Source: Hymenobacter psoromatis (GTDB taxonomy: Bacteria > Bacteroidota > Bacteroidia > Cytophagales > Hymenobacteraceae). From it: 64,000 nt of DNA. Under the pieces are notes generated by a model that saw nothing but the letters and a program-made list of their open reading frames with translations, had not been told where the DNA came from and made no database searches. Positions 10,747-19,856 of this stretch are shown one piece after another (position 1 is the stretch's first letter; the number at the start of each line of letters is the position of its first letter). A program made the translations under genes and the position numbers. The DNA lies in the NCBI GenBank assembly GCA_001596155.1, contig CP014771.1, positions 186,001 to 250,000 on the forward strand, read 5' to 3'.

Positions 10747-12543
10747 CTACAGCCCTGGAATCACATCCAGCAAACTGTGACCCTTAGTCGCCACGGCTTC
10801 GCGAAACTGATTCTTAACCACGTTTTTGATGATTTCGCTGGTGTCGCGCTCGCCGCGGGCCAAGGCTTTGGCAAATTCGATGGCCTGCGCGGTGCTCACC
10901 TTGCCGGGCATGGCGGGCTCGTTGGGGTCCACGTAGCAGTCGATAACGGCCGGGCCGTCGTGGGCCAGCGCCGCGCGCACCACGCGGTCGGCATCCTTCA
11001 TCTCGCGAATGGTGAAGCCAGTGGCCCCGCAGGCTTCGGCGTATTTGGCGAAGTCAATGGATTGAAGGTCAACGCCAAACTCGGGGTTGCCTTCCATCAC
11101 AATCTGCTCCCACTTAATCTGGCCCAGCGCGTTGTTGTGGAAAATGAACACCTTGATGGGCAGCTTGTAGCGCACGGCCGTGGCCAGCTCGCCCATCAGC
11201 ATCGTGAAGCCGCCATCGCCGACCAGCGCCACCACCTGCCGGCCGGGGTAGGCCACCGACGCCGCGATGGCGTAGGGCAGGCCCGCGCCCATCGTGGCCA
11301 GCAGGCCCGAGGTCGAGAACAGCATCTGGTCCTGCATCTGGATGTAGCGCGCGGCCCAGGTTGTATTGTTGCCGCAGTCGCAGGTCACGATGGCGTCGGG
11401 GTTCAGCAACGGGCTCAGCACGTGGGGTAGGGCCTGGGGCTTCATGGGCGAAGCCTCCTGGGTGCCGCGCTCGGCCAGCAGCTCACGCCACGACTTCATG
11501 CGGTCCTGCGCTTTTTCGAGAAAGTCGCGGTCGTTCTGGCGCTTTAGCAGGGGTAGGAGGCTTTGTAGCACCGTTTTGCTGTCGCCGAGCAAGCCCACTT
11601 CCACCGGCGTGCGCAGGCCAATGTGGGTGGCGTCGAGGTCAATCTGCACCGTGCGCGCCTGGCCGGGCTTGGGGTAAAATTCGAGGTAAGGAAAGTGCGA
11701 GCCAACTATGATGAGCGTGTCGCACTCCTCCATCGCGTCTTGCGAGGGCGCGGTGCCCAGCAGCCCCAGGCCGCCGGTGGTGTAGGGCGAGTCGTCGGGC
11801 AGCACGCCCTTGCCGAGCAGCGCTTTGGCCACGGGCGCGCCCAGCAGCTCAGCTAGTTGCGTGAGCTCGGCGCGGGCATCGAGGGCACCCCGGCCGGCCA
11901 GAATCGCCACTTTTTTGCCCGCGTTAATCACGTCGGCGGCGCGTTGCAGTTGGGCGAGGGTCGGGGCCACTTCGCTGCTCACCATTACCGGTTTGGTGTG
12001 GCCCACCACGTTCTGGGCCGATACTTTGTCGTCGCTCGTCGTCCAGTCCTGCAGGTCCTTGGGGAAGGAAATGTGCGCCACCGTGCGCTGCCCCAGCGCC
12101 GTGCGAATGGCCTGGTCCGTAATGGTTTGCACGTGCTCCGGCCCCATCACGCGCTCGTTGCAGGCGGCCACGTCCTCGAATAATTTCACCAAGTCCACGT
12201 CCTGCTGCCAGTAGGTGCCGCTGAGGTCGTGCGCCGCGCTGCCCGTGATGGCCAGCACCGGCTGCCCATCATATTTAGCATCGTAAAGGCCATTGAGCAG
12301 GTGAATGCCGCCGGGGCCGCCCGTGGCTAGGCACACGCCGAGCTTGCCCGTGAACTTGGCGTGCGCGCAGGCCATGAACGCAGCCGATTCTTCGTGGCGC
12401 ACCAGCACCAGCTTTATCTGGTCCTGACGGATGCGCAGGGACTCGTAAATACCATTGATGCCGTCGCCCGGCAGGCTGAAAATCGTGTCAACGCCCCAGT
12501 CCAGTAATCGTTCGACCAGCAGGTCGGCTCCCGTCTTTGCCAT
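10747..12543 (-). CDS. Thiamine-diphosphate-dependent pyruvate oxidase/dehydrogenase (PoxB-like)
   Basis: A 598-residue ThDP enzyme of the PoxB/acetolactate synthase family. The N-terminal Pyr domain holds the catalytic glutamate in VRHEESAAFMA (51/52). The C-terminal PP domain has the ThDP motif GDGGFTMLMGEL followed by the closing NN (FIFHNNALG). Such enzymes oxidatively decarboxylate pyruvate to acetate, reducing quinone (PoxB) or oxygen. The C-terminus continues past the usual core, as in PoxB-type membrane-associated enzymes. No small regulatory subunit is nearby, which argues against IlvB. Substrate assignment is from family resemblance. Confidence 0.82.
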   Translation of the reverse strand: MAKTGADLLVERLLDWGVDTIFSLPGDGINGIYESLRIRQDQIKLVLVRHEESAAFMACAHAKFTGKLGVCLATGGPGGIHLLNGLYDAKYDGQPVLAITGSAAHDLSGTYWQQDVDLVKLFEDVAACNERVMGPEHVQTITDQAIRTALGQRTVAHISFPKDLQDWTTSDDKVSAQNVVGHTKPVMVSSEVAPTLAQLQRAADVINAGKKVAILAGRGALDARAELTQLAELLGAPVAKALLGKGVLPDDSPYTTGGLGLLGTAPSQDAMEECDTLIIVGSHFPYLEFYPKPGQARTVQIDLDATHIGLRTPVEVGLLGDSKTVLQSLLPLLKRQNDRDFLEKAQDRMKSWRELLAERGTQEASPMKPQALPHVLSPLLNPDAIVTCDCGNNTTWAARYIQMQDQMLFSTSGLLATMGAGLPYAIAASVAYPGRQVVALVGDGGFTMLMGELATAVRYKLPIKVFIFHNNALGQIKWEQIVMEGNPEFGVDLQSIDFAKYAEACGATGFTIREMKDADRVVRAALAHDGPAVIDCYVDPNEPAMPGKVSTAQAIEFAKALARGERDTSEIIKNVVKNQFREAVATKGHSLLDVIPGL

Positions 12544-12823
12544 GATTGATAGTAGTTACGAAATGTAAGAGGGGGTAGTACGTCGGTCGCCCGGTGGTTA
12601 GTTGTGGTCGTTGGCATCGGCAAGGGGGGGTAGGGCCGCCAGAAGGACTTTGCGGGGTGCTTTTAGCATGCCTTACCCGCTAAATTTACAATTTCTCAAC
12701 AATTCCCACCTAATTAGCGTTGGCAAGTCTAATGGAATTAGTAACTTGCAGCCTGTGTTGCCGGATTGTGTGCGTCGCTGGCCCCTCGCGTTGGGCTTTT
12801 TCCCTCTTTGACTCCCTCCCGTT
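12544..12823. other. Divergent intergenic region between the PoxB-like gene and the XRE regulator
   Basis: No supported gene. It must contain both promoters. The part from about 12670 to 12750 is AT-rich. A GGGGTAGGG motif occurs at about 12628. No clean TAnnTTTG box was found. Confidence 0.45.
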
Positions 12824-13630
12824 ATGATTAATACCAACCTCAAGTTCTGGCGCCGCGAGCTCAGCCTGACGCAAGCCCAACTAGCTGATAAGCTGGGTAT
12901 CAAGCGCTCCCTGGTGGGTGCCTACGAAGAAGGCCGCGCCGAGCCGCGCCTGGCCACGCTCGTCAACATGGCGCGCCTCTTCAACATCCCGCTCGACTCG
13001 CTGGCTACCACCGACTTTACGAAGCGCAAAAACGCCAAAACGGCCGCTGCCCTGCGCGAAGCCGGCCCCCTCACCGAAACCCTGCCCGAAGACAAGCCCC
13101 TGCGCATTCTGGCCATCACGGTGGGTCCCGACGACCGCGAAAACATCGAGCTGGTGCCCCTCAAAGCCGCCGCCGGCTACCTCAATGGCTACGCCGACCG
13201 CGAGTTTATTGAGGAGCTACCCCGCTTCCGGCTGCCCATGCTGGCCAGCACCGGCACCTACCGCGCCTTCGAAATCGCGGGCGACTCGATGCTACCCCTC
13301 GCCAGCGGCACCACCATCGTGGGCCGCTACGTCGATGACTGGGCCGGCATCAAGGACGGCACGCCCTGCATCGTGGTCAGCCAGAAGGACGGCATCGTCT
13401 TCAAGCGCGTCTATAATAAGCTGAAGCAGAGCGCCATGTTCGCCCTGCAATCAGACAACCCGCTCTACTCGCCCTACGACGTGAAGGCCGAAGACGTGCT
13501 CGAAATCTGGGAAGCCAAGAGCTACATCAGCAGCGCCTTCCCCATAGGCGGCGTGTCGCTGGAGCACTTGGCCAGCATGGTGCTTGACCTCACGCAGCAG
13601 GTAAAGCAACTGCAGATGCAGCGGGCGTAA
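12824..13630 (+). CDS. XRE-family regulator with S24 (LexA/CI-like) C-terminal domain
   Basis: A 268-residue transcription factor. The N-terminal helix-turn-helix spans about 5-60 (LSLTQAQLADKLGIKRSLVGA). The C-terminal S24 domain has the Ser-Lys pair S155 (GDSMLP) and K194 (VFKRV). An Ala-Gly step in LKAAAGY (about 114-119) lies where self-cleaving relatives are cut, but whether this protein cleaves itself is unknown. A short C-terminal coil (LDLTQQVKQLQMQ) may dimerise. It stands alone, followed by a terminator, and is not next to phage genes, so it looks like a host stress regulator. Confidence 0.85.
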   Translation: MINTNLKFWRRELSLTQAQLADKLGIKRSLVGAYEEGRAEPRLATLVNMARLFNIPLDSLATTDFTKRKNAKTAAALREAGPLTETLPEDKPLRILAITVGPDDRENIELVPLKAAAGYLNGYADREFIEELPRFRLPMLASTGTYRAFEIAGDSMLPLASGTTIVGRYVDDWAGIKDGTPCIVVSQKDGIVFKRVYNKLKQSAMFALQSDNPLYSPYDVKAEDVLEIWEAKSYISSAFPIGGVSLEHLASMVLDLTQQVKQLQMQRA

Positions 13631-13663
13631 ACGGGGGCGTGCGGCAACAATTGCTTTTATGAT

Positions 13664-13698
13664 AAAAGGCCAGCCACTATTTATAGGACTGGCCTTTT
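13664..13698. terminator. Bidirectional terminator after the XRE/S24 gene
   Basis: AAAAGGCCAG pairs with CTGGCCTTTT over a 15-nt loop, with A and T tracts on either side, between convergent genes. Confidence 0.8.
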
Positions 13699-13716
13699 GT
13701 ATGTGTTTTAAGCTAA

Positions 13717-14253
13717 TTAATCGTGAATTTCAACATGTAATAGACTCGCTATTTCGGTGGCAATATGCCTGGCCTTTACTTGGCTGACATAGGCAGCTAC
13801 CAATCCTACCGGCGAATCGGTAGCATGTAACAATACTTGCCATTTATCCTCAATTGCTGTTAAATCGAGAGCAGGGGCTGAGCCATCCGTAAGGGGAAGT
13901 TCATATCGTTGCTGCCAATGCCGGATTCTTATAAAGTCGATAGGTGGTAGTGGCTGCCACTCACCAAAGCGCAGTCCCAGTACCCACAAGCTGCTTTGAT
14001 ACTGTTCTCGCGTAAGCTCGAAGCGCTGGTGTTGGGTAATTATCCCGACTAGTATTGGGAAACTAAATGTTCCAGCTATTAGACCCGCAACTAAAAGTGA
14101 AATGTCGAATAGATTAGCGAATAAGAAAGAGAAGATGATAGTGGTGACTACAGCTGCTATAAATCCTCTATAGTACTGCTCCGCCAGAAACGGCCGGCTC
14201 AATACCCCATCATAATAATTAGTTGAGCCAGCTGTTTTGGGTTGGTCAGCCAT
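13717..14253 (-). CDS. Hypothetical two-TM protein
   Basis: A 178-residue protein of unknown function. Two adjacent hydrophobic segments (about 30-50 and 52-72) are followed by a soluble domain with mixed strands (RFELTREQYQSSLWVLGLRFGEW), reminiscent of small membrane proteins with a PH-like domain. Its ATG follows directly on the TAA of the phosphohexomutase gene (TAAATG), so translation may be coupled. Base composition is more AT-rich than its neighbours, suggesting a less conserved or acquired gene. Confidence 0.65.
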   Translation of the reverse strand: MADQPKTAGSTNYYDGVLSRPFLAEQYYRGFIAAVVTTIIFSFLFANLFDISLLVAGLIAGTFSFPILVGIITQHQRFELTREQYQSSLWVLGLRFGEWQPLPPIDFIRIRHWQQRYELPLTDGSAPALDLTAIEDKWQVLLHATDSPVGLVAAYVSQVKARHIATEIASLLHVEIHD

Positions 14254-15990
14254 TTACTTCAACTGCATTTCCTCAATAATGCTTTTAATCTTGGCCTCCG
14301 CCTTTTTGTGCGTCGTCTCATAATCAGCAATGGAAGACAAAGGCTCCTTCACACTGAAATAAAACTTGATTTTAGGCTCGGTGCCGCTGGGGCGAGCCGA
14401 AATTTTATCGCCGGCGGCGGTGATGAATTGCAGCACGTTGGAGCTTTCTACCCCGGTGCTCGCCTCCGTTTTTGCGGTGAGGTGATGAATCTTGCCGGTC
14501 TGGTAATCACGGATTTCGACTACCGGCGAGCCGGCTAGCATAGTGGGCGGGTTCTTGCGCAGCTCCACCATCATTTCCTGGATTTCCTCGGCGCCGCGCT
14601 GGCCTTTTTTGGTCAGCGAAATGAGGTCTTCGACATAGAGGCCATACTCGGCGTACATCTGCTGCATTTCCTGGTACAGCGTGCGGCCCTGGCCCTTGGC
14701 CACGGCGGCCATCTCGGCCACGAGGGCGCAGGCCGAAACGGCATCCTTGTCGCGCACGAAATCGCCGATGAGGAAGCCGTAGCTTTCCTCGCCGCCGCAG
14801 ATATAATTCTCCTTGCCCGCCAGTTCGCGAATGAGGCCCGCGATGTATTTGAAGCCCGTGAGCGTGCGGTAATATTCCACGCCGTAGCGTTGCGCGATAT
14901 CGCCCAGAATTTCGCTCGTGACGATGGTGTACACAATGAAATCGTTGGGCTGGGCTTTGCCCGCGTGCTTGCGCGCCGACAGGATGTAGTGCGTGAGCAG
15001 CGCGGCCGTTTGGTTGCCGTTGAGCAGCACCCATTCGCCGTGCTCGTTCTTCACGCCTACCCCCACGCGGTCGGCGTCGGGGTCGGTGGCCAGCACGAGG
15101 TCGGCATTCTGGGCCTTGGCCTGGTCGAGGGCCAGCTGCATGGCCGCTTTTTCCTCGGGGTTGGGCGACTGCACGGTGGGAAAGTTGCCATCGGGCGCAG
15201 CCTGGGCCTGCACTACGCTCACATTGGTGAAGCCAAACGCGGCCAGCGCCGGCGGTACCAGCTTGATGCCCGAGCCATGAATGGGCGTGTACACGATACC
15301 CAAATCGTGCTGCTGCTGAATGGCGGCGGGGTTGATGCTCAGCTTCTTCACCTCGGCCAGGTAGGCTTCGTCCAGCTCCTGCCCGATGAGGTGAATGCGG
15401 CTGGGGTCGGCCGCAAATTTCACTTCGTCGGGGCTGGTGATTTTATTTACCTCAATGATGATATTCTTGTCGTGCGGCGAAACTACCTGCGAGCCATCGT
15501 TCCAGTACACCTTGTAGCCGTTGTACTCCTTGGGGTTGTGCGAGGCCGTAATGACGCAGCCGCTCTGACAGCCCAGGTGCCGGATGGCGAAAGACAATTC
15601 GGGGGTAGGGCGCAGCGAATCAAATAGATACGCCGTAATACCATTGGCTGAAAAAATGCCGGCTACCGTCTCGGCAAAGAAGCGCGAGTTGTTGCGCGAG
15701 TCGTGCGCAATGGCCACCTTGATTTCCTGATTCGGAAAGCTCTGGTGCAAATAATTGCACAGGCCCTGCGTGGCCATGCCCAGCGTATAGCGGTTCATGC
15801 GGTTCGAGCCCGGCCCCATGATGCCACGCAGCCCGCCGGTGCCAAATTCCAGCGACCGGTAAAACGCGTCGTTGAGTTGGTCGTCCTGATTGGTATCTAC
15901 CAGGTGTTGGATGGCGGCCTGGGTTTCAGCATCGTAGGCCGGAGTGAGCCAGGTGTTGATGCGCTGCTGAACGTCGGGGGAAAGGGGCAT
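14254..15990 (-). CDS. Phosphoglucomutase/phosphomannomutase family (alpha-D-phosphohexomutase)
   Basis: A 578-residue cytosolic enzyme that moves phosphate between C1 and C6 of hexose phosphates through a phosphoserine. The active serine is S150 in TASHNPKEYNGYK. The metal-binding loop is ATDPDADRVG (about 306-315), the sugar loop is GGEESYG, and the phosphate loop near the C-terminus is RPSGTEPK. Length and the GTGGLRG start motif match the PGM2/PgcA-type branch found in Bacteroidota. It is the first gene of a two-gene unit with the membrane protein behind it. Confidence 0.92.
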   Translation of the reverse strand: MPLSPDVQQRINTWLTPAYDAETQAAIQHLVDTNQDDQLNDAFYRSLEFGTGGLRGIMGPGSNRMNRYTLGMATQGLCNYLHQSFPNQEIKVAIAHDSRNNSRFFAETVAGIFSANGITAYLFDSLRPTPELSFAIRHLGCQSGCVITASHNPKEYNGYKVYWNDGSQVVSPHDKNIIIEVNKITSPDEVKFAADPSRIHLIGQELDEAYLAEVKKLSINPAAIQQQHDLGIVYTPIHGSGIKLVPPALAAFGFTNVSVVQAQAAPDGNFPTVQSPNPEEKAAMQLALDQAKAQNADLVLATDPDADRVGVGVKNEHGEWVLLNGNQTAALLTHYILSARKHAGKAQPNDFIVYTIVTSEILGDIAQRYGVEYYRTLTGFKYIAGLIRELAGKENYICGGEESYGFLIGDFVRDKDAVSACALVAEMAAVAKGQGRTLYQEMQQMYAEYGLYVEDLISLTKKGQRGAEEIQEMMVELRKNPPTMLAGSPVVEIRDYQTGKIHHLTAKTEASTGVESSNVLQFITAAGDKISARPSGTEPKIKFYFSVKEPLSSIADYETTHKKAEAKIKSIIEEMQLK

Positions 15991-16090
15991 GGGATGAAGT
16001 AAAAAGGGTTGATAGCAGGCCGTAAAAGTAGGCGTGGCGGCCAGTCGCGGCCGTGCTTTCCTTTACGAAACGAATTGCCGCCGGGTCGGT

Positions 16091-16098
16091 TATCTTTG
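16091..16098 (+). promoter_or_regulatory. -7 promoter box upstream of the Uma2-like gene
   Basis: TATCTTTG matches the Bacteroidota TAnnTTTG consensus. The ATG is at 16116, giving a leader of about 10 nt. No well-spaced TTG was found upstream. Confidence 0.55.
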
Positions 16099-16115
16099 AA
16101 AAAAACCGGGTACTT

Positions 16116-16592
16116 ATGGAAACGCTGCCGACCCACCTCTCCGATTACGAACTCGAACGCGGCAAGCCTATGCCTAGCTTTAATCACAGTATTGTTCAAC
16201 TAAATATTGGCAGCGAACTTAGAAGCCGCCTGCGGCAAACGCATACCATCACGTCCGAATTGAATCTGGAGCTGAATGGCAAAAAAATGGTGCCTGACCT
16301 GGCCATTTTTTCGAAGCTGACGCCCGATATGCAGCACGATATTTTGTGGGTACAAGACGTCCCCCTAACTACCATCGAAATCTTGTCGCCCAAACAGGAC
16401 CTCAATTCACTGCTCGAAAAGGCCCGGCTTTTTCTCGCGGCGGGGGTGAAATCGTGCTGGATAGTGTTGCCCGCCGTGGGGACGCTAGCGGTATTCACCG
16501 GCCCCACTACTTACCGCTCCTTCACCAATGGCGGCGCCGTAGTCGATGAGGTATTGGGGGTAGAAATTCCCCTGGCCGATATTTTCAGCTAG
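16116..16592 (+). CDS. Uma2 family (DUF820) restriction-endonuclease-fold protein
   Basis: A 158-residue protein of the Uma2/DUF820 family, whose fold is PD-(D/E)XK-like and whose biological role is unknown. Visible features are the YELERGKPMPS entry, 'TSELNLELNGKKMVPDLAIF' with the predicted catalytic D, and 'TTIEILSPKQDLNSLLEKARLFLAAGVKSCWIVLP', where E and K complete the nuclease-like site. The ATG at 16116 is preferred to an in-frame start 63 bp upstream because the promoter box lies between the two. Such proteins are usually multicopy in some lineages and single genes elsewhere. Confidence 0.8.
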   Translation: METLPTHLSDYELERGKPMPSFNHSIVQLNIGSELRSRLRQTHTITSELNLELNGKKMVPDLAIFSKLTPDMQHDILWVQDVPLTTIEILSPKQDLNSLLEKARLFLAAGVKSCWIVLPAVGTLAVFTGPTTYRSFTNGGAVVDEVLGVEIPLADIFS

Positions 16593-16607
16593 TTCGCTTG
16601 CGGTGGG

Positions 16608-17099
16608 CTAGCGGGCTGCGGCCGGCTCTTCGCGCAGTGCCACGCCGTAACGCGTCGCAAATTTTTCGAGCAGGGCGCGCAGCACCGCGAGGCGGCGGGT
16701 ACCTTTCACCTCGCGCATATTCAGCACGTGAATGTCACCATCCTTGAGGCGCACCCGCAACTGGCGGGGTAGTAATTCCAGCATACTCATGTTTTCGGCC
16801 GCGAAAACCTGCTTGGCCCGAAACAAGCCCGCCTTATGCACCAGGTAGCCGGGCGCAAACTCGAAGTAGCTCTGCGTGCCAAACACCGGCGCGTTATGCA
16901 CCAGAATAAACCCCAGATACACGACGCACAGCGCCAGAAACACGTAGCTCAGCCAGTAAAAATCCTGGTTGGCCGGCGAGTTGCGCAGCATGAGCACGGC
17001 ATAAGCAATGGCAAATAAAGCCAGCGAAACCTGCACCCCAAACGAGAGGCGCGAAGAGTTGGCGGGGCGTAGGCGAATTCGGGTGGTACCAGTGGGCAT
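16608..17099 (-). CDS. Hypothetical membrane protein with PH-like C-terminus
   Basis: A 163-residue protein. Two transmembrane segments (about 20-38 and 48-67) are followed by a soluble domain whose alternating pattern (SYFEFAPGYLVHKAGLFRAKQVFAAENMSMLELLPRQLRV...) resembles bacterial PH-like domains of the YdbS type. The family is not recognised with certainty. The promoter and start lie near 17100, close to an inverted repeat. No operon partner is evident. Confidence 0.65.
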   Translation of the reverse strand: MPTGTTRIRLRPANSSRLSFGVQVSLALFAIAYAVLMLRNSPANQDFYWLSYVFLALCVVYLGFILVHNAPVFGTQSYFEFAPGYLVHKAGLFRAKQVFAAENMSMLELLPRQLRVRLKDGDIHVLNMREVKGTRRLAVLRALLEKFATRYGVALREEPAAAR

Positions 17100-17113
17100 G
17101 GGGCAAAAGTAGG

Positions 17114-17204
17114 TAAGAGTTAAAAGTTAAGAGTTAAGAGTTAGTGAATGGACTAGCTAAGCGCCAAACTACCAACTCTTAACCCTTAGCTTTTAACTCT
17201 TAAC
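17114..17204. repeat. Snapback inverted repeat, TTAAGAGTTAA type
   Basis: The left arm (17114-17142) and right arm (17174-17204) are imperfect reverse complements built from TTAAGAG/TTAAAAG-like 7-nt units. The right arm runs over the last codons and stop of the OsmC gene (TTGAGTTAA on the minus strand). Single related arms appear at about 41806-41835. Confidence 0.85.
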
Positions 17205-17631
17205 TCAACCTGGCTTCCAGCGTCATTTCGGGCACCGCCTTTAGCACCTGCGACAAGGGACAATTTTCCTTGGCAAACTCGGCGTGCTTCTGAAAATCCT
17301 CGGGTGTGATGTTGCCGCCGGTCACTTGGCCCTCGGTGCTGATGTGGATTTTGGTGATTTTGGGCGGGTCCTGCGAGGGGTCCAGCGTCACGGTCGAAGT
17401 CGTGGTGATGGTTTCTACCGTGTGGCCGTGCTTGGTGAGCACGTTGGTGAGGAACATGGTGTAGCAGCCGGCGTGCGCGCCGCCAATCAGCTCCTCGGGG
17501 TTGGTACCCTTCTGGCCTTCAAAGCGTGAGCCGACCGAATACGGGGCCTCCACTACGCCGCTTTTGGTGCTGATGGTGCCGTGGCCTTTCATGTTGCCGG
17601 TCCACACGGCCTTGCCAAATTGGTCTATCAT
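17200..17631 (-). CDS. OsmC/Ohr family thiol peroxidase
   Basis: A 143-residue OsmC-family protein, expected to reduce organic hydroperoxides through two redox cysteines. These are C56 in GGAHAGCYTMF and C124 in KENCPLSQ, the conserved pair. The ATG at 17631 (MIDQFGKAVW) is chosen because the open frame upstream to 17886 is not protein-like and overlaps the divergent promoter region. Length is normal. The stop codon lies inside an inverted-repeat arm. Confidence 0.88.
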   Translation of the reverse strand: MIDQFGKAVWTGNMKGHGTISTKSGVVEAPYSVGSRFEGQKGTNPEELIGGAHAGCYTMFLTNVLTKHGHTVETITTTSTVTLDPSQDPPKITKIHISTEGQVTGGNITPEDFQKHAEFAKENCPLSQVLKAVPEMTLEARLS

Positions 17632-17887
17632 GATAATTGAGAATAAAGCGGACAAACCCGCGCCGGCAATGTTACCGGTAACTCGTACATACGGCGAACC
17701 AGCCCGATAGTGTTCTGTTGATTGTTTCAGGCCAGAAATTAACCAAAATATCCGCGCGTGCCCGCCCGGCCCCGGCCAGAAGCCGCGCCGGCGGTCCTGC
17801 GGCCCGCTGCCCAGGCAGTGGCGGCCTTCAGGCTGCCAGGAGGGGGGTAGGGCGGCGTAAGCAAAGCGGCCCTTTATCTTCGCCAAT

Positions 17888-19387
17888 ATGGGAATAAAAG
17901 CCGCTCTGAGCCGCCCGCTGGCCGCCTACACCGTGCACCGCTACCAGCAGTGGCAGCGCCGGCCCGCCGCCACCCAGCAGCGCCTGCTGCGCGCGCTGGT
18001 GAGCGCGGCGGCCAACACGGCTTTCGGCCGCGCCCACGATTTTAGCGCCATCCAGACGCCCACCGACTTCGCCGCTCGCGTGCCCATCCGCGACTACGAG
18101 GCCCAAAAAACCTACTTCGACCGCGTAAAAGCCGGCGAACCCGACATCCTCTGGCCCGGCCGCCCGCTGTACCTGGCCAAGACCAGCGGCACCACCAGCG
18201 GCGCCAAGTACATCCCCATCACCAAGGCCAGCATCGGCAACCACATCAGCGGCGCCAAAGACGCGCTGCTGCACTACGTGGCCGCCACCGGCCGGGCACG
18301 CTTCCTCGATGGCAAGCTGATTTTCCTGTCCGGTTCGCCCGAATTGGAGGGGGTAGGCGGCATCCCGACGGGCCGGCTTTCGGGCATCGTGAACCACCAT
18401 GTGCCCGCCTATTTGCGCCGCAACCAGCTGCCCAGCTACGCCACTAATTGCATCGAAGACTGGGAAACCAAACTCGATGCCATCGTGGCCGAAACCCTGG
18501 GTCAAAATATGACGCTCATCTCCGGTATTCCGCCCTGGGTGCAGATGTATTTCGACCGCCTCACGGCCCGCGCCGGCCGGCCGGTGGGCGACATTTTCCC
18601 GCAGCTCGACCTCTTTGTATCGGGTGGCGTGAGCATGGAGCCCTACCGCGCCCGCCTGCTCGAAAGCATTGGCCGGCCCATCGATAGCATCGAGCTGTTT
18701 CCGGCCTCCGAGGGCTTCCTGGCCTTCCAGGACCAGCCCGGCAACCCCGGCCTGCTGCTGCGCCTCGACAGCGGCATTTTCTTCGAATTTGTGCCCGCTG
18801 AGCGCTTTTTCGAAGAAAATCCACCTCGCCTCACTATCGCCGACGTCGAGCTGGACCAGCAATACGCCGTGGTGCTCACCTCCAACGCCGGCCTCTGGGC
18901 CTACTCGCTCGGCGACACCGTGCGCTTCGTGGACCTGCACCCGCACCGCGTGGTCGTTACGGGCCGCATCAAGCACTTTCTCTCCGCCTTCGGCGAACAC
19001 GTTATCGGCGAGGAAGTGGAAGCCGCCCTGCGCGAGGCCGTGCGCCAGCACCCCGAAACGGAAGTCACTGAATTCACCGTGGCCCCGCTCGTGAGCGAGG
19101 ATAAAACCCGGTCTTCGCGCCACGAATGGCTGGTCGAATTCGCCTACCCCCCCCACGACGCCCCAAGCTTCGCCGCCGCGCTCGATGTGGCTCTGCGCCA
19201 GCGCAATACCTATTACGACGACCTGCGCCAGGGCAGCATCCTGGTGCCGCTGCTGCTCACGCCGCTGCCCGCCGACGCGTTCCAGCGCTACATGAAAAGC
19301 GTGGGAAAATTGGGCGGGCAGAACAAAGTGCCGAGGCTAGGCAACGATAGGGGGGTAGCGGATGGGCTACATAAACTTATAAATTGA
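17888..19387 (+). CDS. GH3 family protein (acyl-adenylate/amide-forming ligase fold)
   Basis: A 499-residue member of the GH3 'auxin-responsive promoter' family, related to adenylating enzymes that join acyl groups to amines. The ATP-binding stretch KTSGTTSGAKYIP is at about residues 97-110, and the later motifs SASEGFLAF-like (FPASEGFLAFQ) and YSLGDTVRF are typical. Bacterial members are common in Bacteroidota but their substrates are mostly unknown. A near-consensus -7 box TATCTTCG (17873-17880) lies 7 nt before the ATG. The gene is monocistronic. Confidence 0.88.
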   Translation: MGIKAALSRPLAAYTVHRYQQWQRRPAATQQRLLRALVSAAANTAFGRAHDFSAIQTPTDFAARVPIRDYEAQKTYFDRVKAGEPDILWPGRPLYLAKTSGTTSGAKYIPITKASIGNHISGAKDALLHYVAATGRARFLDGKLIFLSGSPELEGVGGIPTGRLSGIVNHHVPAYLRRNQLPSYATNCIEDWETKLDAIVAETLGQNMTLISGIPPWVQMYFDRLTARAGRPVGDIFPQLDLFVSGGVSMEPYRARLLESIGRPIDSIELFPASEGFLAFQDQPGNPGLLLRLDSGIFFEFVPAERFFEENPPRLTIADVELDQQYAVVLTSNAGLWAYSLGDTVRFVDLHPHRVVVTGRIKHFLSAFGEHVIGEEVEAALREAVRQHPETEVTEFTVAPLVSEDKTRSSRHEWLVEFAYPPHDAPSFAAALDVALRQRNTYYDDLRQGSILVPLLLTPLPADAFQRYMKSVGKLGGQNKVPRLGNDRGVADGLHKLIN

Positions 19388-19586
19388 GCACCGCTCTATA
19401 ACTTATTCAAATCATCTGTCATTGCGATTAAAGCGAAGTAATCGCATCAGAGCGGAGTCGTTCGGGTACCTTCCTCGCGTGGTTATTACACTTTGCTCTC
19501 AATAATAGGGAGCTTTTTAGTGAATGAGTACTCACTCTTTAGAAAAAAACGCCGTATATTAGACAGGTACTCTTCCCCTTACTGCC
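19388..19586. other. Intergenic region with a degenerate repeat half-site
   Basis: Around 19420-19450 the sequence CATTGCGATTA...TAATCGCA forms a short hairpin and resembles one arm of the TGTCATTGCGAG repeats found at 42965, 44318, 48524 and 53081. No gene is supported except the small reading frame that starts at 19587. Confidence 0.5.
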
Positions 19587-19769
19587 ATGACTACTCAGCT
19601 GCAGCCCACCGCGCCCATCCAGCATATCGACGCTACCCCCGCCGCATGCCCCAAGCTCACCGCCCTAAAAGCCCATGCCAAAGCCCTGAAAAAGCGGCGC
19701 AAGCAGGAGCAGCGGCGGTTCTTCATAGCCGTCTGTAATAGTTTCCACGCCCTCGGCTTTAGTTTTTGA
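19587..19769 (+). CDS. Possible small basic protein
   Basis: A 60-residue reading frame, MTTQLQPTAPIQHID..., with a Lys/Arg-rich middle (KALKKRRKQEQRRFF). No family is recognised. Support comes from its position: a clear start, no overlap with other genes, and a rho-independent terminator about 25 bp after the stop. It could instead be a spurious frame within a short transcript or small RNA that ends at the same terminator. Confidence 0.4.
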   Translation: MTTQLQPTAPIQHIDATPAACPKLTALKAHAKALKKRRKQEQRRFFIAVCNSFHALGFSF

Positions 19770-19793
19770 CCAGTGAAAATTCCTTCCTACTAA

Positions 19794-19824
19794 AAAAGCC
19801 CCGTCAGTTGACGAGGCTTTTTTT
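19794..19824 (+). terminator. Rho-independent terminator
   Basis: A GCCCCGTC / GACGAGGC stem with an AGTT loop (one mismatch) is followed by a run of seven T and preceded by an A run, so it may also stop transcripts from the minus strand (menB side). Confidence 0.8.
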
Positions 19825-19856
19825 ATGACTAATAGGGGCGGCCGATTTTGCGCGCC

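Noticed and set aside
17828..19156. 442-residue minus-strand open frame
   Set aside because: Antisense shadow of the GH3-family gene; high GC produces long stop-free frames. No protein motifs.
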